DNA of 64,000 bases from Clytia hemisphaerica (GCA_902728285.1 CACVBU010000865.1:4121015-4185014), one strand, 5' to 3'. Positions 34,583 to 47,004 are shown, counted from the stretch's first letter. The notes: generated by a model not told the origin, from the letters alone. Translations and numbers: made by a program.

Positions 34583-34993
34583 CCATTATAATTAAAACAA
34601 TTTTTTTCTCGAGTTGTATATTTGACTCTTTTTTTCATGAGATTTTTGACACTGAGGCAAAACAACAATACCTAAAAATATGACGGAACTAAAACTTCGC
34701 GTTGTCCTTATTGGTTTTTCCGGATTTTTGGCAACCCTTACGCAATTCGAACGTTCGCTTCCACAATGGTTGAATTTACGTAACTTAACTAAACATTAGA
34801 AACCTCTATTGTTGAATGTTATCATATAATATTTGAAGAAATTCATAGAATTTCTGTCCAACTATCTTCTCGCAGGAGACTGGGTTGCTGGTGTATGCAT
34901 TTCGTCCTTTTTGGGACTCATTAGCACACTGCATACTGCACCATGGCTAGGTAGATCAAATTGTGTAGCATCTCACGCAATAAAACTAATTGT

Positions 34994-36580
34994 GGTGCAG
35001 ACTGAAAGAAGAAGTGGATTATAGAAGAGAGAATTTTGTTACAGATATGTATAACAACAACAAATTGAATTTATCGTGGGGTTTTGGGTGGGTGAGTTGA
35101 TTTTGAAATCAGTATTTTGATGCTCTCGGTGGGTGAGATAATTGAAGAACTGCTTCTAGTAGATAGATTTTTTAAGTTGTGTAACGTTTCTTTCGGTCAC
35201 GTAACAGTAGTTTTGAAGGTCAGAATACTTTAATTCTCTAGCGCCGTATCCTTTCCCCGTGCTATATAGGTTTTTTATAAGAACAAACTTTACAAGAACA
35301 TGCTTCGATAGCCAAAGTATTAAGAACAAGTTAAGAGCATCTTAAGGCTGTGTGCACTCTATTAAAACACCCGATTTCTTAGGACATCGCATAAAAATAT
35401 TCACAAAATGGGGAGAATAAAGAAGATTTGAAAAAATTTTAGGCTTGAAAACCAAAAAAAATATTAACATCCAAAAGTTTGACAAATTTTGTATGTTCTT
35501 ACAAAACGAAACGTTTTACATTGATTGCAAATTGTGATGTCGCAACTGGATCATTCCAACTGTTATTTTTCCCTCAATCTTGCGAAAATTGTTTTTTACT
35601 ACGCCTATTTGCATTTAGAAAACGGAGACTTCCTTTACGGCCGAAACATATAATAAAGCTATTTTAACTAAAAACTTTCATTATGTTGCTACCATTTTTT
35701 ATTTAATCTTTTTTTTAGCGTTTGTTCTACTCTAAATAATAGTAGTATTTGCAATACACTCTTTTTTTTTTTTGTAAGAGCAATTTCATTAGAATAATGG
35801 AGGCTCAAAATCGCCGAAAAGATGAGAATAGTTTGTGAATAATGCTTAGTCTGACCTTGTTTAATTTTAAGTAATCATAAAGGTTTTGTTTTTACATAAG
35901 TGTTCCCGTTTCATATCAGACACATATTTCATATCGGGACAGTGTCTTCCTATTGTTATATCATGCTGATATAAGCAAAAAAATCTTGTTTTTTCCTCTT
36001 TCTGACCAACCTTGCTTCGCATCCGTGTCAATTCAATGCGAAAAAGCTTGTAAATTTAAATTAATGAGTAAGCAAACAACATCACTCTTATTTAAAAACA
36101 AAACCTTTAATGTCAAAATATTAAAGATTGGGTAGAAAACTTAAAGCCCAAAAACTACCTCTATTCAAAATTTTTCTTTCGCAATTATAAGCAGATGAGT
36201 ACAATTTGCGATTCAAAGTGCCAAAAAATAAAGTTTACTTTCATCTTACAAAAAGTGAAGAATCATTAGACAAATGTGTTCACCTTTTTTATAAGAGCTA
36301 GTAAAATTTTGCTGAGGCATCTGCTGTTCTTACTCTTTTGGCACTTTTAGCCTCAAATTGTTCTTATCCCTGCTTATCCTGTTTTTATCAATAGGTTGTA
36401 ATTGAGGTATTTTAGGGACTATGCTCAATTTTTATTACTTTGACCCCTTAATTGCTTGAAATTGAGTAATAATTGAGTAATTTCAGACTCAGCATTGTAC
36501 TTAAAGTGTTCTTAAATTTGTTGGCGATTTCTAGTCTCATTGTTCTTATAAAATTGTTCTTATAAGAAAAGTGTTTAAAG
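34994..36580. repeat. Duplicated block, copy A
   Basis: From GTGCAGACTGAAAGAAGAAG through CGCCGTATCCTTTCCCCGTG, the AAGAACA repeats and GGTTGTAATTGAGGTATTTT, this matches copy B at 38070-39330 almost continuously. Copy A has about 320 extra bases (about 35820-36140) containing an AAAGGTTTTG MITE. Confidence 0.75.
35878..36110 (+). mobile_element. AAAGGTTTTG-family MITE, complete copy
   Basis: The ends AAAGGTTTTGTTTTTA / TAAAAACAAAACCTTTA are inverted. The interior includes TTTCATATC(A/G)GGACAGTGTCT, TGACCAA(C/T)CTTGCT and GATGAGTAAGCAAAC. Absent from the paralogous copy B, so it inserted after the duplication. Confidence 0.85.
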
Positions 36581-36751
36581 TTATGAAAAACCGATTTTCA
36601 ATGACGTACCGGGTGCGCTACAAAAAAGTTTCTCTCTTTAGAACTAATTTTCTCGAAATCTAAAAACGTTAAAAGAACCATTTCTATTTCATTGGAAAGG
36701 AGGAAAATAAACTTCAATTTTGATGGGTCATCTATAAAATTTGGTTCAGAT

Positions 36752-37492
36752 CAGGGATATGTTATAGCGGAGCTGGATGAAGGACGAGAATTCCTTAGCG
36801 GATTGCTTCTTTGTCTTTTCTAATGTAAACTGTTGATAATAGAAATCCATCTCTGTCCCCTTGAGTGTTCTGTTTTTATAAGAAAAATGAAGCAGACAAA
36901 GTATTCATGCAGTACGTTTGCACATATTTTGCTATGATGTTCCCGCTTTTCATCAAAATAATATTTGTAGAAGATGCCCCAAAAGCTTCCTTGTAAATGA
37001 AATCTATTTTTATCAGCGTGTGTTATGAATTTGAGAAGCTTTCATGATTTCTCTTTAAAAATTTCGGATGTAAATATTTTGACAAATATTGTTTCAATTG
37101 ACTTGAAATTTTTCCATAATCAGACATACCGACTTGCTATCTGAAAATATCAGTTAGAAAGTGAGGCACCCCGCGGTGTAGCGCGGTATTTCAAATGAAA
37201 AAGTACCATTTATAATCTTACAGAAGAAACTTCTTATAACTTTACTAATGAAAACAATGTCATTTTTTTAAATTGTCATTCACCAATGTTTTACAGACCA
37301 TCTTGATAATTAAAAGTTTTTAATCGTGAAGGATAAATGCAGCAGCAGAATCATTGGTTAAAAAGAAATCCAAATTTCACGAGTTTGTAATTAAAAAAGT
37401 TAAATTTCATATCAAATTTTAATGTCAGGGACAGAGATAGAACAAGGCTTTTTTAAATGTGCGTTATCCAGCTCCGCTATAACATATCCCTG
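36752..37492. mobile_element. 741-bp element with perfect 27-bp inverted ends
   Basis: The ends start CAGGGATATGTTATAGCGGA and close with the exact reverse complement (27 of 27). It interrupts a dispersed repeat whose uninterrupted copies are at 8585 and 37855. No ORF above 60 codons. An exact target duplication is not evident. Confidence 0.85.
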
Positions 37493-37854
37493 AATAGATC
37501 AAAAGTTATGCTCAATTGAATAAAAAAGTTACTTTCGGAAAGTGCTCAAAAACGTTAAAACCCGACCTATCAAATTGAACAGAAGCATAATTACATGATA
37601 CATCACTATTTTCGTTTCAGTCAATAAAAATTATAATCAGCTGTCTGAATGACCTTTTTATATAAAGGAAGGTTGAATTCCAATATAAGGAAGAAAATTC
37701 GTCGAAAAAGGCCAAAAAATCTGGTAAAATTCATAAAAGTACATCAAATATGGGTTTCGAGGTGAATCCAGCCTTACATAGACTTTATCGAGTCTAGAAC
37801 CAAAAATCCAAGGAAAATTTCGGTAAAAGTAAATTGAATTGATTTTGATGAAGA

Positions 37855-38070
37855 TTTTAAACCCTTTCGACCGTTCAATTTCAAAGTTTATGTGTTTAGT
37901 TACTGAAAAATGCTCTTAATCATGTAAAGGCTATTGCAATTGCCAAATTTAAAATAAAAAATCTGACAGGTCGATTTTTAACGTTTTTGTGCACTTTCTG
38001 AAAGTAACTTTTTTATTCAATTGAGCATAACTTTTGATCTAAAGAACCAAATTTTATATATGAATTTTGG
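37855..38070. repeat. Dispersed repeat, reverse copy of 8585
   Basis: It contains CCCTTTCGACC, GCTCTTAATCATGTAAAGGC and TCAATTGAGCATAACTTTTG, the reverse complement of the 8585-8880 repeat. Confidence 0.6.
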
Positions 38071-39330
38071 TGCAGACTGAAAGAAGAAGTGGATTATAGA
38101 ATGAGAGAATTTTGTTATGGATATGTATAACAACAACAAATTGAATTTATCGTGGGATTTTAGCTTGGTGAGTTGATTTTAAAATCAGTATTTTGATGCT
38201 CTCGGTGGGTGAGATAATTGAAGAACTGCTCCTAGTAGATTTTTTAAGTTGTGTAACGTTTCTTTCGTTCACGTAACAGTAGTTTTGAAGGTCAGAATAC
38301 TTAAATTCTCTAGCGCCGTATCCTTTCCCCGTGCTATATAGGTTTTTTTATAAGAACAAACTACTGTATATAAGAACATGCTTTGATGGCCAAAATATTA
38401 AGAACATGTTAAGAGCATCTTAAGGCTTTGCGGACTCTATTAAAACATCCAATTTCTTAGGACATTGCATAAGAATATTCACAAAATGGGGAGAATAAAG
38501 AAGATTTAAAAAAATTTTAGGCTTGAAAACCAAAAAAATATTATCATCCAAAAGTTTGACAAATTTTGTATGTTCTTACAAAACGAAACGTTTTACATTG
38601 ATGGCAATTTTGATTTCGCAACTGGATCATTCCAACTATTTTTTTTCCCTCAATCTTTCCGTTGTTTGCAATAATTTAACTACACTGCTTTACTACGCAT
38701 ATTTGTATTGAGAAAATGGAGACTTCCTTTACGGCCGAAATATACAATAAAGCTATTTTAACTAAAAACTTTTTCATTACGTTGCTGCCATTTTTTATTT
38801 AATCTTTTTTTTAGCGTTTGTTCTACTCTAAGTAATAGTAGTATTTCCAATTTCGTAAGAGCAATTCTATTAAAACAATGGAGGCTCAAAATCGCCGGAT
38901 ATAAAACTACCTCAATTCAAAATTTTTCTTTCGCAATTATAAGCAGATGAGTACAATTTGCGATTCAAAGTTCCAAAAATAAAGTTTACTTTGATCTTAC
39001 TAATAAAAGTGAAGAATTATTAAACAAATATGTTCACCTTTTTTATAAGAGCTAGTAAAATTTTGCTGAGGCATCTGCTGTTCTTACTCTTTTGGCACTT
39101 TGAGCCTCAAATTGTCCTTATCCTGTTCTTATTAATAGGTTGTAATTGAGGTATTTTAGGCACTATACTCAATGTTTACTACTTTGACCCCTTAATTGCT
39201 TGAAATTGAATAGTAATTGAGTAATTTCAGACTCAGCATTGTACTTAAAGTGTTCTTATTTGTTGGCGATTTTTATTCTCATTGCTCTTATAAAATTGTT
39301 CTTATAAGAAAAGTGTTTAAAGTTAAAAAA
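38070..39330. repeat. Duplicated block, copy B
   Basis: Near-identical to 34994-36580 but lacking the MITE-bearing 320 bp. The block contains two AAGAACA-family regions (38340-38560 and 39040-39320), so the duplication unit may itself be a larger composite element. Confidence 0.75.
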
Positions 39331-40624
39331 GTTAAAAAGTGATTATCATTATTTTCTTGTTAATCTGTTCCCGCATTCCCACGCCTGACGTAAATTACCA
39401 TCTAAACATATCAACATATTTAATATGTCTCAGAACAAGGGTTCGATGGTGAAATGTTAAGAACAAGTTATTTCATATCAGGACAGTGTCTGCCTATTGT
39501 TATATTGTACTGATATAAACAAAAAGTTTTTCTCCAATCTTGATACATTAAAAAGGTATAATCAGTGATTAAAAGGAAATACTGAAATGTAGCTAAGCCC
39601 TGTCGAAATTATTAGATGATAAGAGTTTTGTAATTGTAATTTTATTGTTTTTTAATGAGCGTTGTACTCCTTCGCATGTTTCCGACGTACTTGCTATAAT
39701 GTTTTAAAATCCGCCAGTGAAGCTTAAATCTAATAAATGATCTAAATTACTGTAAATTTTTTCCAGATTTGTCGGAAAACCAGAAAACTACATACGTCTT
39801 TAAAGTGACTGAACTAAATTTTGATGTCTTACGTCGTACATAGACTTGCAAAGTTGAGAAAACTTTGACCTTTTTCTGATATGAAGAAAGACATAGCCAA
39901 TGACGTTGATGCGTTGTCACATCCTATAAATCTCCTCTAGACGATGTGAAAGTGCTGATCTACTCGCGTATTACTTTGCAATAGTATTTTTTCTTTTGTT
40001 GCAATTTTTATTATTTTTCCATGTGAGTTTTGCATTACACGTGGAAAATATGAAATGAAACTGAAGTTTCTGAAACTTTGAGTTTCGTTATTTTCGAATT
40101 CGAATTCAGATTTTTCGTATCTTTTTGGGATCAAAAGTTATACAGACACTTGCAATGTCCATTTCTAAAATTTATTGAAATTAATGCCCATTTTGGACAT
40201 TTTGAATGGATCACTAAACAGGTTTTCTGTTTTTTGTTTCGTGACCTTCTAAAATCTAAAAAATATCTTACTTGTAAGTCTTTCATATAGTGTTACTTTG
40301 AAAGAGGGGCCTTTATAATATTTCTGGAAAAAAGAGATATGTTATCAATATTTCTACCACAGTTTAAGAGGCAATAGCTATTTCACGGACGTGTTCAAGA
40401 TTTTATTAAAAGGTTTCTGATTTCATATCAATATTTTAACCCTCCCAGCAAAGAGCCCCCCCCCTCCCCAAACGAATTCTTTTGATGCGTTTTGAAATAT
40501 CTATCCAATTGACTTGAAATTTTGCAAGTGCGCACCAATTGGCATCTTTCGTGAAAATTTCGGTATCATTGATGACTTCATCGTCACCTGATGACGTCAT
40601 CAGTTTTTAAAAATACCGAAAATA
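39331..40624. other. AT-rich spacer, no gene seen
   Basis: It includes a partial AAAGGTTTTG repeat (39475-39540) and a GACGTACTTGCT(A/C) repeat (39660-39720) shared with 63770-63840. No coding exon is supported. Confidence 0.4.
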
Positions 40625-41053
40625 GGACCCCCTCATGGCTCGCACCCCCCCCCCCCCCGCTACACCTAAAATTTGCCATATAAGAGGTGGGGGCTGCTTG
40701 TTTTTCCCGACAGGCGGGGGGAGCTCTATCTTGGGGGGGACCTGCATTAGTTTATGTAACTCTGGGGGCTAAATAACACTTCCTATATATTTTTCTTTAC
40801 TGTTGGTTTTTAATTTCTCTAAACCTTTATGTTTTCATGCAAAGTGTCATCTGATCCTTAAAATGCAAAAATGAAGACATTCTATTGCATTCTCTAAAAG
40901 TGCACACACATGTAAATAGAGCTTTGTGAATGCCATAAAATCTTTCCCCTATACTGGGACCTAAAATTTTATCAGTCTGGGGGGAGCTTGCACTCAGGGG
41001 GGACCTAAATTTGGCGGGGGGAACTAGAACCCCAGTTGGAGCCATGCCCCTCT
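40625..41053. mobile_element. Element with reiterated GGGGGGACCT / GGGGGGAGCT
   Basis: The ends CCCCTCATGGCTCG and GGAGCCATGCCCC are imperfect inverted repeats. The interior repeats GGGGGGA(C/G)CT-type words at least five times. ORFs here are by-products. Confidence 0.5.
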
Positions 41054-41091
41054 AACTTTTTTCTCTTAACTTTTTTTCACTTTAACTTTTT

Positions 41092-41330
41092 GGACCTACC
41101 GTCCTGGAGGTCCTATAGATTAACCCTAGTCCGATCGTTAGTTTTTAAAATGTGACGGAGCACGATTTTCAAAAAAAAAAATTTCGCCGGGAAAACTGGT
41201 TTTTTGGCATTTTCTCGAGATTTCATGATTAGTTTTTGCTGAATTTTCGCACGAAGATGTAAATTAGCACTGCCTAAAATATGACCGAGTCCGATTTGCG
41301 AGGAGATTTTTTTTCCGGCCGAAAATGACG
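41092..41330. repeat. GGACCTACC-family repeat fragment
   Basis: It begins GGACCTACCGTCCTGGAGGT and contains GACGGAGCACGATTTTC. The CGTTCG region is reduced to CCGATCGTTAG, an unexpanded state of the microsatellite position. Confidence 0.55.
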
Positions 41331-42359
41331 GAAATAGCCATTTTTGCTGATTTTCTTTGGATTTTTTCGTTCAACCTTTGTTGGTTTTTTTTGAAACTAA
41401 TTTTTCATGGATTTTTTGTTTTTCCAATTTACAAATTCGCCAACCAAGTCAAAAATAGTATTTTGTGGCCATTCGTTAAAATAGATCCACGCAAAAATTC
41501 ATCCACTTGAGGGAAGTTTTGAAAGTACCCCGGAAAATGCACACATCCGAATATTTTGAGAAACAAGCAAGGCTGGCCCGTAATAAATAATTAATACCAA
41601 CGGGACAGGTGGCCGAACTTAGTAAAAGAATAGGAAGATGCTCAAAGGATTAACATTATCGAGGCACCCATAGTGTCAGTTAATGATGCACGGTCTCAAA
41701 AATTACACCTGTCATTCTTTATTTTTTGAAAGAAAACGAGACCAAGGAAGATTACTGCAGACACTGGATAAGCGCGTCGCAAAACGGTCGAGCGCGAGTA
41801 TGTCTTTCAATTGTTTCAGAAAACAATCGATACTATTTTTAGACAAATAAGCTGTTAGAAAAACTTTCCGAAAATGTATTTTTACTTCGGTAAAAGATAC
41901 TACGCAAAAGTTTTATAAAAATGTTTTTTCTTCGCCGATAATAAGCTCTTCAAAATTGAAATACTCTTCTTCGCAAAAGTCTTCATTTTCTTCCTCACCA
42001 AATATTTTCATTGCGATTCTTAAATTTTCAGACTCTAGACTTTCAGCCTTGGCCTTGAACAGACAATGTATAACATGTATAGAATTTATATTTTGTACTT
42101 GCCAAATATTAAATATTCACGGGGGGAGGAGAGAAATTTTCACACGCTAAAGCTCTGAAGATCGGGAAAATTTTCAACATCTGGAAGGTTTAGATTACGG
42201 AATTTTTCAAGACTGCGTGAAGGATTTTGCAGCAGGAGGTCTGGTAACCCACCCCTTGCTTTCGAGGATTGGCGGGTCCAATCGAAATATTTTTACCTTT
42301 ACGCGCAAGGGTAGTTGAACCCGACTGGGTTTATTTCATGCACTCCGTGAATCGGATAA

Positions 42360-42610
42360 ACGTTTTTTTATAAAAGAACATCCAAAAATTTTGAAGCCTT
42401 AGGATGTTCTTAACTTTTTGAGCTTTAAGCCTAAAAATGTTCTTAACATGTTCTTATTTTCACTATTTTGAAAGCATTGTTTGTCCATTTTCTTTAGAAA
42501 TAGGCCATTTTAGAGTCCACACAGCCTTAAATTGTCCGTAACTTGTTCTTAACATTTTGGCCATCGAAGCATGTTCTTCTTATATAGTTTGTTCTTATAT
42601 AAAAAAACTT
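42360..42610. mobile_element. AAGAACA-family MITE, complete copy
   Basis: The ends CGTTTTTTTATAAAAGAACA and TGTTCTTATATAAAAAAACTT are inverted. The interior carries GTTCTTAACATGTTCTTA, TGTTCTTAACATTTTGGCCA and TCGAAGCATGTTCTT. It serves as reference for fragments at 6285, 13870, 35270, 38340, 47005, 49060 and 49390. Confidence 0.75.
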
Positions 42611-42649
42611 GTATGAAAAATTGGCACTGAAGGGATTAAATTAGCAAGT

Positions 42650-43300
42650 ACCTTCCCACTAAACCTTTTTTTTAACGCAATAAATAAAGTAGTTTTCGTC
42701 TAGAGTCTAGAGAATTAAATTAAGACAAATGGAAGAATTTTAGATTAGGTTTACTCAACTTCCCACTAAACCTTTTTTTTAACGCAATAAATAAAGTAGT
42801 TTTCGTCTAGAGTCTAGAGGATTAAATTAAGACAAATGGAAGAATTTTATCTTAGGTTTACTCAACTTACAACTAAACCATTTTTTTCAGCGATAAAAAA
42901 ATGCAGTTCTCGTCTAACAGTCTAGGATTATATTAAGACGAACGGAAGAATGTTAGCTTAGGTTTACTTAACTTCCAACTAAACCATTTTTTCCGCCATT
43001 GAAAAAATGCAGTTCCTGTCTAATAGCATAGGATTAAATTAAGACGAACGGAAGAATGTTAGCTTAGGTTTGCTTAACTTCCAACTAAATCATTTTTTTT
43101 CCGCGATAAAAAAATGCAGTTCTCGTCTAACAGTCTAGGATTAAATTAAGCCGAATGGAAGAATTTTAGCTTAAGTTTACTCAACTTCCCACTAAGCCAT
43201 TTTTTACGCGATAAAAAATTAGTTTTGTCTAATCAACAGCTTAGAATTAAATTTAAGATGAATGGAAGAATTTTAGCTTAAGTTTACTCAAAAAGTTGTC
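42650..43300. repeat. Minisatellite of about 108-bp units, six copies
   Basis: The unit (TTCC(A/C)ACTAAACCATTTTTT ... GTCTA ... GGATTAAATTAAGACGAA(C/T)GG AAGAATTTTAGCTTAGG) recurs six times with 3-15% divergence. It ends about 55 bp downstream of the opsin stop and may fall within that gene's 3' UTR. Confidence 0.8.
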
Positions 43301-43354
43301 TTTTGACGAATGAAATTTTAAGATGAAATTTTAAGAAAAACGTTATTACAGTTT

Positions 43355-44287
43355 TTACACAGTAGCAACTTCTTCGATTTCCACTCTTCTTCGTGAACTG
43401 ATCAATTTCTGAAAGGTCAATTTACTGTAATCACGAAAGTCTTTGTAAACCATGGCGTATATCACAGGGTTGTAGAACGACGATGTTTTAGCCAATATGG
43501 CAGCTATATCGAAGTAAGTCTGATTAGGTGTATATTGAAACATTGTCATGACAACCAAGATGGCGTAAGGAGTCCAGGCTAATAGAAACGAGAATAACAT
43601 TATACCATTAACAATATACATTGCTTGTATCTTTTTTTTAGTTTCTTTTTGCATTTTTGAGTTTTGTCCGTTACTCTCGGCGGCAGATTTACTTATTGTC
43701 CGAAATATTTTTGCCGCACTGAAGTAACAAAAGATGGAGATTAGAACAGGGAAAACGAATGCCGCAAGCGAAAGACATATGTTATAACTTAAAACGTTCA
43801 CTGAATGTTCACGTAAATTTAATCCGCATCTGTATCCAGTCTCTGTTTCTTTTCCGTATTTCGACCACCCGAAAAGCGGAAAAATGCCCCAAGTTAGACC
43901 ATAACACCAAGCGGGTACTAGGAACATGAAGCTGCCGTATTTCGTTTTCTCCAATTTATCGGACCAGAAGGGAAACACTAAAGCCATATAATATTTCAGC
44001 GATAAAGCAACGATATGAGCGATCCCAACTACTGCTGTTATGGTGACGATAAAAGCGGACACGATACATTGTGGAGTTGCTGGCTGTTCTGGCGGATTTG
44101 AATAGTCGGTCAGTAAATACGGGTATCCGATGAGAGATTGTGCTAAATCGGCGATGGCCAGGCTTAGGACAATGATGTCGCGGATGTAGAGTTTTGACCA
44201 GTTTGTGAGGAAGATGATGACAACGATAGAGTTGAAGACTATACTGAGTATAATTAACATTACGATTGCAATGAAATCCAATTTCAT
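43355..44287 (-). CDS. Opsin, single exon, atypical DRY motif
   Basis: The 310-aa protein has seven predicted membrane helices and the hallmarks of an opsin. It has the retinal Schiff-base lysine K267 in AAILAKTSSFYNPVIY, NPVIY at 273-277, LAWTPYA at 236-242, disulfide cysteines C74 and C154, D47 in helix 2 and N19 in helix 1. E147 in GWSKYGKE aligns with the E181 counterion of rhodopsin, with one extra residue before C154. Position 3.28 is serine, so E147 is the likely counterion. At the E/DRY position it reads K98-Y99-Y100, losing the arginine that most class A receptors use in G-protein control. The N-terminus has only four residues before helix 1. No upstream in-frame Met occurs before a TGA, but an AG just upstream could accept a short 5' exon. 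Likely a light-sensing or retinal-binding receptor of the plasma membrane. Subfamily unresolved. Confidence 0.92.
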   Translation of the reverse strand: MKLDFIAIVMLIILSIVFNSIVVIIFLTNWSKLYIRDIIVLSLAIADLAQSLIGYPYLLTDYSNPPEQPATPQCIVSAFIVTITAVVGIAHIVALSLKYYMALVFPFWSDKLEKTKYGSFMFLVPAWCYGLTWGIFPLFGWSKYGKETETGYRCGLNLREHSVNVLSYNICLSLAAFVFPVLISIFCYFSAAKIFRTISKSAAESNGQNSKMQKETKKKIQAMYIVNGIMLFSFLLAWTPYAILVVMTMFQYTPNQTYFDIAAILAKTSSFYNPVIYAMVYKDFRDYSKLTFQKLISSRRRVEIEEVATV

Positions 44288-46087
44288 TTTGTTTCTGGTG
44301 GATCTGCCCGAATTAGCAGTTACTTTTGTCCGAAATGTTTCTCAGTAGTTGATAACAAGTATCTCTTTCAGATTTGTTTTGTACGTATTAGTTTTTTTCG
44401 GATGAAGATGCTCTATGTGTCCCTTTTTTAAATAAGTTGTGTTTTTTTTTTCGTCTGGATCCGTCTACCTTTAATGCGTTGTTCATCGAATTGTGACGAC
44501 TTTTAAAGGATCATTCAGGCATGCGCAGTGGCTCTTGTTGTTTGTTGTTCTCCTGTATTCTAGCAACAATAATCTCGCTGCTATCTGCTCTTTTTACAGT
44601 TTTGTAACTTATCAACTTTTTCTTGGTGACTTGTGTTGCTGATTGATTTGTTGAAGGATGCAATAATGTTTGATTTTTTATTGTTTTGTTTCTTCGATTT
44701 CTTCTCTAAAAAGAAAAACAAGACTAAATTACGCTTGCCAGATTGCCTTCCCCTAGTTTATTGGTTAGTCCCAGTCCCCTTGCATCTTGTACCCAGTTTA
44801 TTTCAACAATTTCTTGAAGATGTGCTATCTCCTCTGTATTTTTTATCTTAAAATCCTGATTTCTTAGAAAAACACTCACTTTTTACATGGAGTTTTCTTC
44901 TTTCTTATTTTGAACTTAACGATAAGAAAATAAGAAAATATGATTTGAAAATAATCCACAAGTGTTTAAAATAAAAAATATTTTGAATGAATTGACGCTC
45001 ATCTTTAAAAAGACAAATCAATCTTTTTTATTTATGGGTTTTGAATAAATCATGTCAAGACTTAATGTTCTTCCCAAGAACGACGGAAAGAGTTCATATT
45101 CTTCTGCCTAAACCAACCGTTAAAAATCTAGAAGAATGCCTTCTATTCTTCATAAGAACAGTTTTATAAGAGCTAGACGATGCTATCGTCCGTTTTAGAG
45201 GGTCAGTAACCGCGGGAAAATATATAAGAACATAGTCAGGGCGTCAGGGCGGTTTACGAGAAAAAAGTGGCGGTAGAGTTTGGAACAAACGTAACACTGT
45301 AAACACCTCCGCCAATGCTTACTCCGCCCTTTTTTAGTGATCTTGTGTAGACGCTAGGGTCGTCTATATTATAATAGCAAAATAGTAAGAATAAGAGAGA
45401 AGCTCACAAAAATGATATCAGTATCATTCACAGATCATTTACACCTTCAATCTAATCTGATGCATTATACTAGGTCACAGTGTGGATCTAAACCACACTG
45501 AAACGACCTCCTTCCATCACGCATCACGCACTCGCGAAAGAGCGCGCGCACATTATTAACGCCTACATGCCATCTTCAGTACATTTTAGGTTATTCATTG
45601 AAAACAGATTACAATATAGTCATTTCTCATGTCTCGATTATTCAATTCTGAATAAAATACAATTTACAGCTACATAAAAGAAGAAGATACATGAAAAAGA
45701 TTTTATCGTAGATTTCAACGTTCAAACAAACACCTCAAATCGTTATTTTTAGAGTACTCGGAACAATTTCAATTAAAAAGGTTTTTTGAGACTTTTTTAT
45801 CTGTTTTATCTGTTTTTCATGAAGGTAATGACGTAACTAACATGTAACTACCCACAAAGTCCCTTTCTCTCACGTGGAAAGTACTTTCTTCCGTAAAAAT
45901 GGCCCATGCCCCCCCCCCAATATTTTGCAAAGTAATTTTTTTTACTTTAAAAGATCTTGTATATACCGTTTAGAGGGGTGAAATAAGGGTGGCGTAACTA
46001 AAAATTATTCAACAATCTCTACACTTTATTATAAGAAAAATTATGTAACTACCCACAAAGTCCCAACTTTCTCTCGCGTGGAAAGTC
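44288..46087. other. Opsin 5' flank, no further gene seen
   Basis: No clear promoter element was identified. A repeated phrase GTAACTACCCACAAAGTCCC (45845, 46046) with CTCTC(A/G)CGTGGAAAGT is a direct repeat. Elsewhere nothing is supported. Confidence 0.4.
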
Positions 46088-46370
46088 CACTGTTATATAT
46101 CCCTGGACCAAGCTTTATCCGCCATCATTGATCGAAGTTTTTTTTTATTTGGTACTTTTAACACTGCAATGGCTTATTTACGGAAAGAAGCCATTGCAGT
46201 GGTAAAAGTTAACGTCTAACGGTGCTACATCATCAAAAGTTTTCGATGGAAAGTAGATCTAATACTCTCGATGCATTTACACCGCTATTGAGTAGTGCCG
46301 CCATTTAAAAAAACCTTTGATCAAAACATTTTGTTTGAAACTACCTCCAGGGTTTATATAAAGCTCAGTA
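46088..46370. mobile_element. hAT-like MITE (copy 2)
   Basis: It shares ends (CACTG ... TATATCCCTGGACCAAGC and CCAGGGTTTATATAAAGCTC) and interior words (AACGTCTA, GCTACATCATCAAAAG, CCGCTATTGAGTAGTGCCGCC) with 21579-21863. A target duplication is not evident. Confidence 0.75.
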
Positions 46371-46689
46371 CGGATAGACATTAGAAAGTATTTCTGTACA
46401 AGCTTCTTGCTCTCATTTCAACTTTCAATCGAAATTCTGAGCGCGAAATAAATTTTAAATCACATTAAACCCCTATAAATAATCAAGCCACATAATAAGA
46501 AGGGATAAATGTTTAGCTCGAACACACTAAACACCTTATAGACTAAGACTATTATACTACGAACTTGTATCTAGTCAGTCGTTTCCTCTCCCTGTTAATA
46601 AAGAGCCTCTCATATCCTAATTTGATATTCTGATGGCGGATGGGCGACTACTCAATCACATTAGGGTGGGCTAATTTCCTCCCATGGAT

Positions 46690-46860
46690 TTTTCCTCCAG
46701 AAAAAAATTATATATGGGGTGGAGGACATTTTTTGGAAATTTACTCCCCAAACATTGCAGCAGGTCTAACCTCCCGAATAAGCATCAGTTGACCCCCTGG
46801 ACATTCAAAATTACCCCCCCCCCCCAAACAGAGCAAGTTTACCCCAAAATCCAGCTTTTT
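46690..46860. repeat. ACCCCCGGACA-family MITE (partial)
   Basis: It contains GGGTGGAGGACA, AAGCATCAGTTGACCCCCTG, a poly-C run and CAGAGCAAGTTTACCCC, matching copies at 5362 and 17270. Confidence 0.6.
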
Positions 46861-47004
46861 TCGGGTGCTTCCGTTAGAAATAGATATGACATCATCTTGA
46901 CTTATGCATATCAATTATAAGACTGGTGATAAATTCCGGATTATTGTGTTTCCGCATGTCTGAATTCTAAAGAGTTTAAGAATTTCTATAAAGCGGTATA
47001 CACG

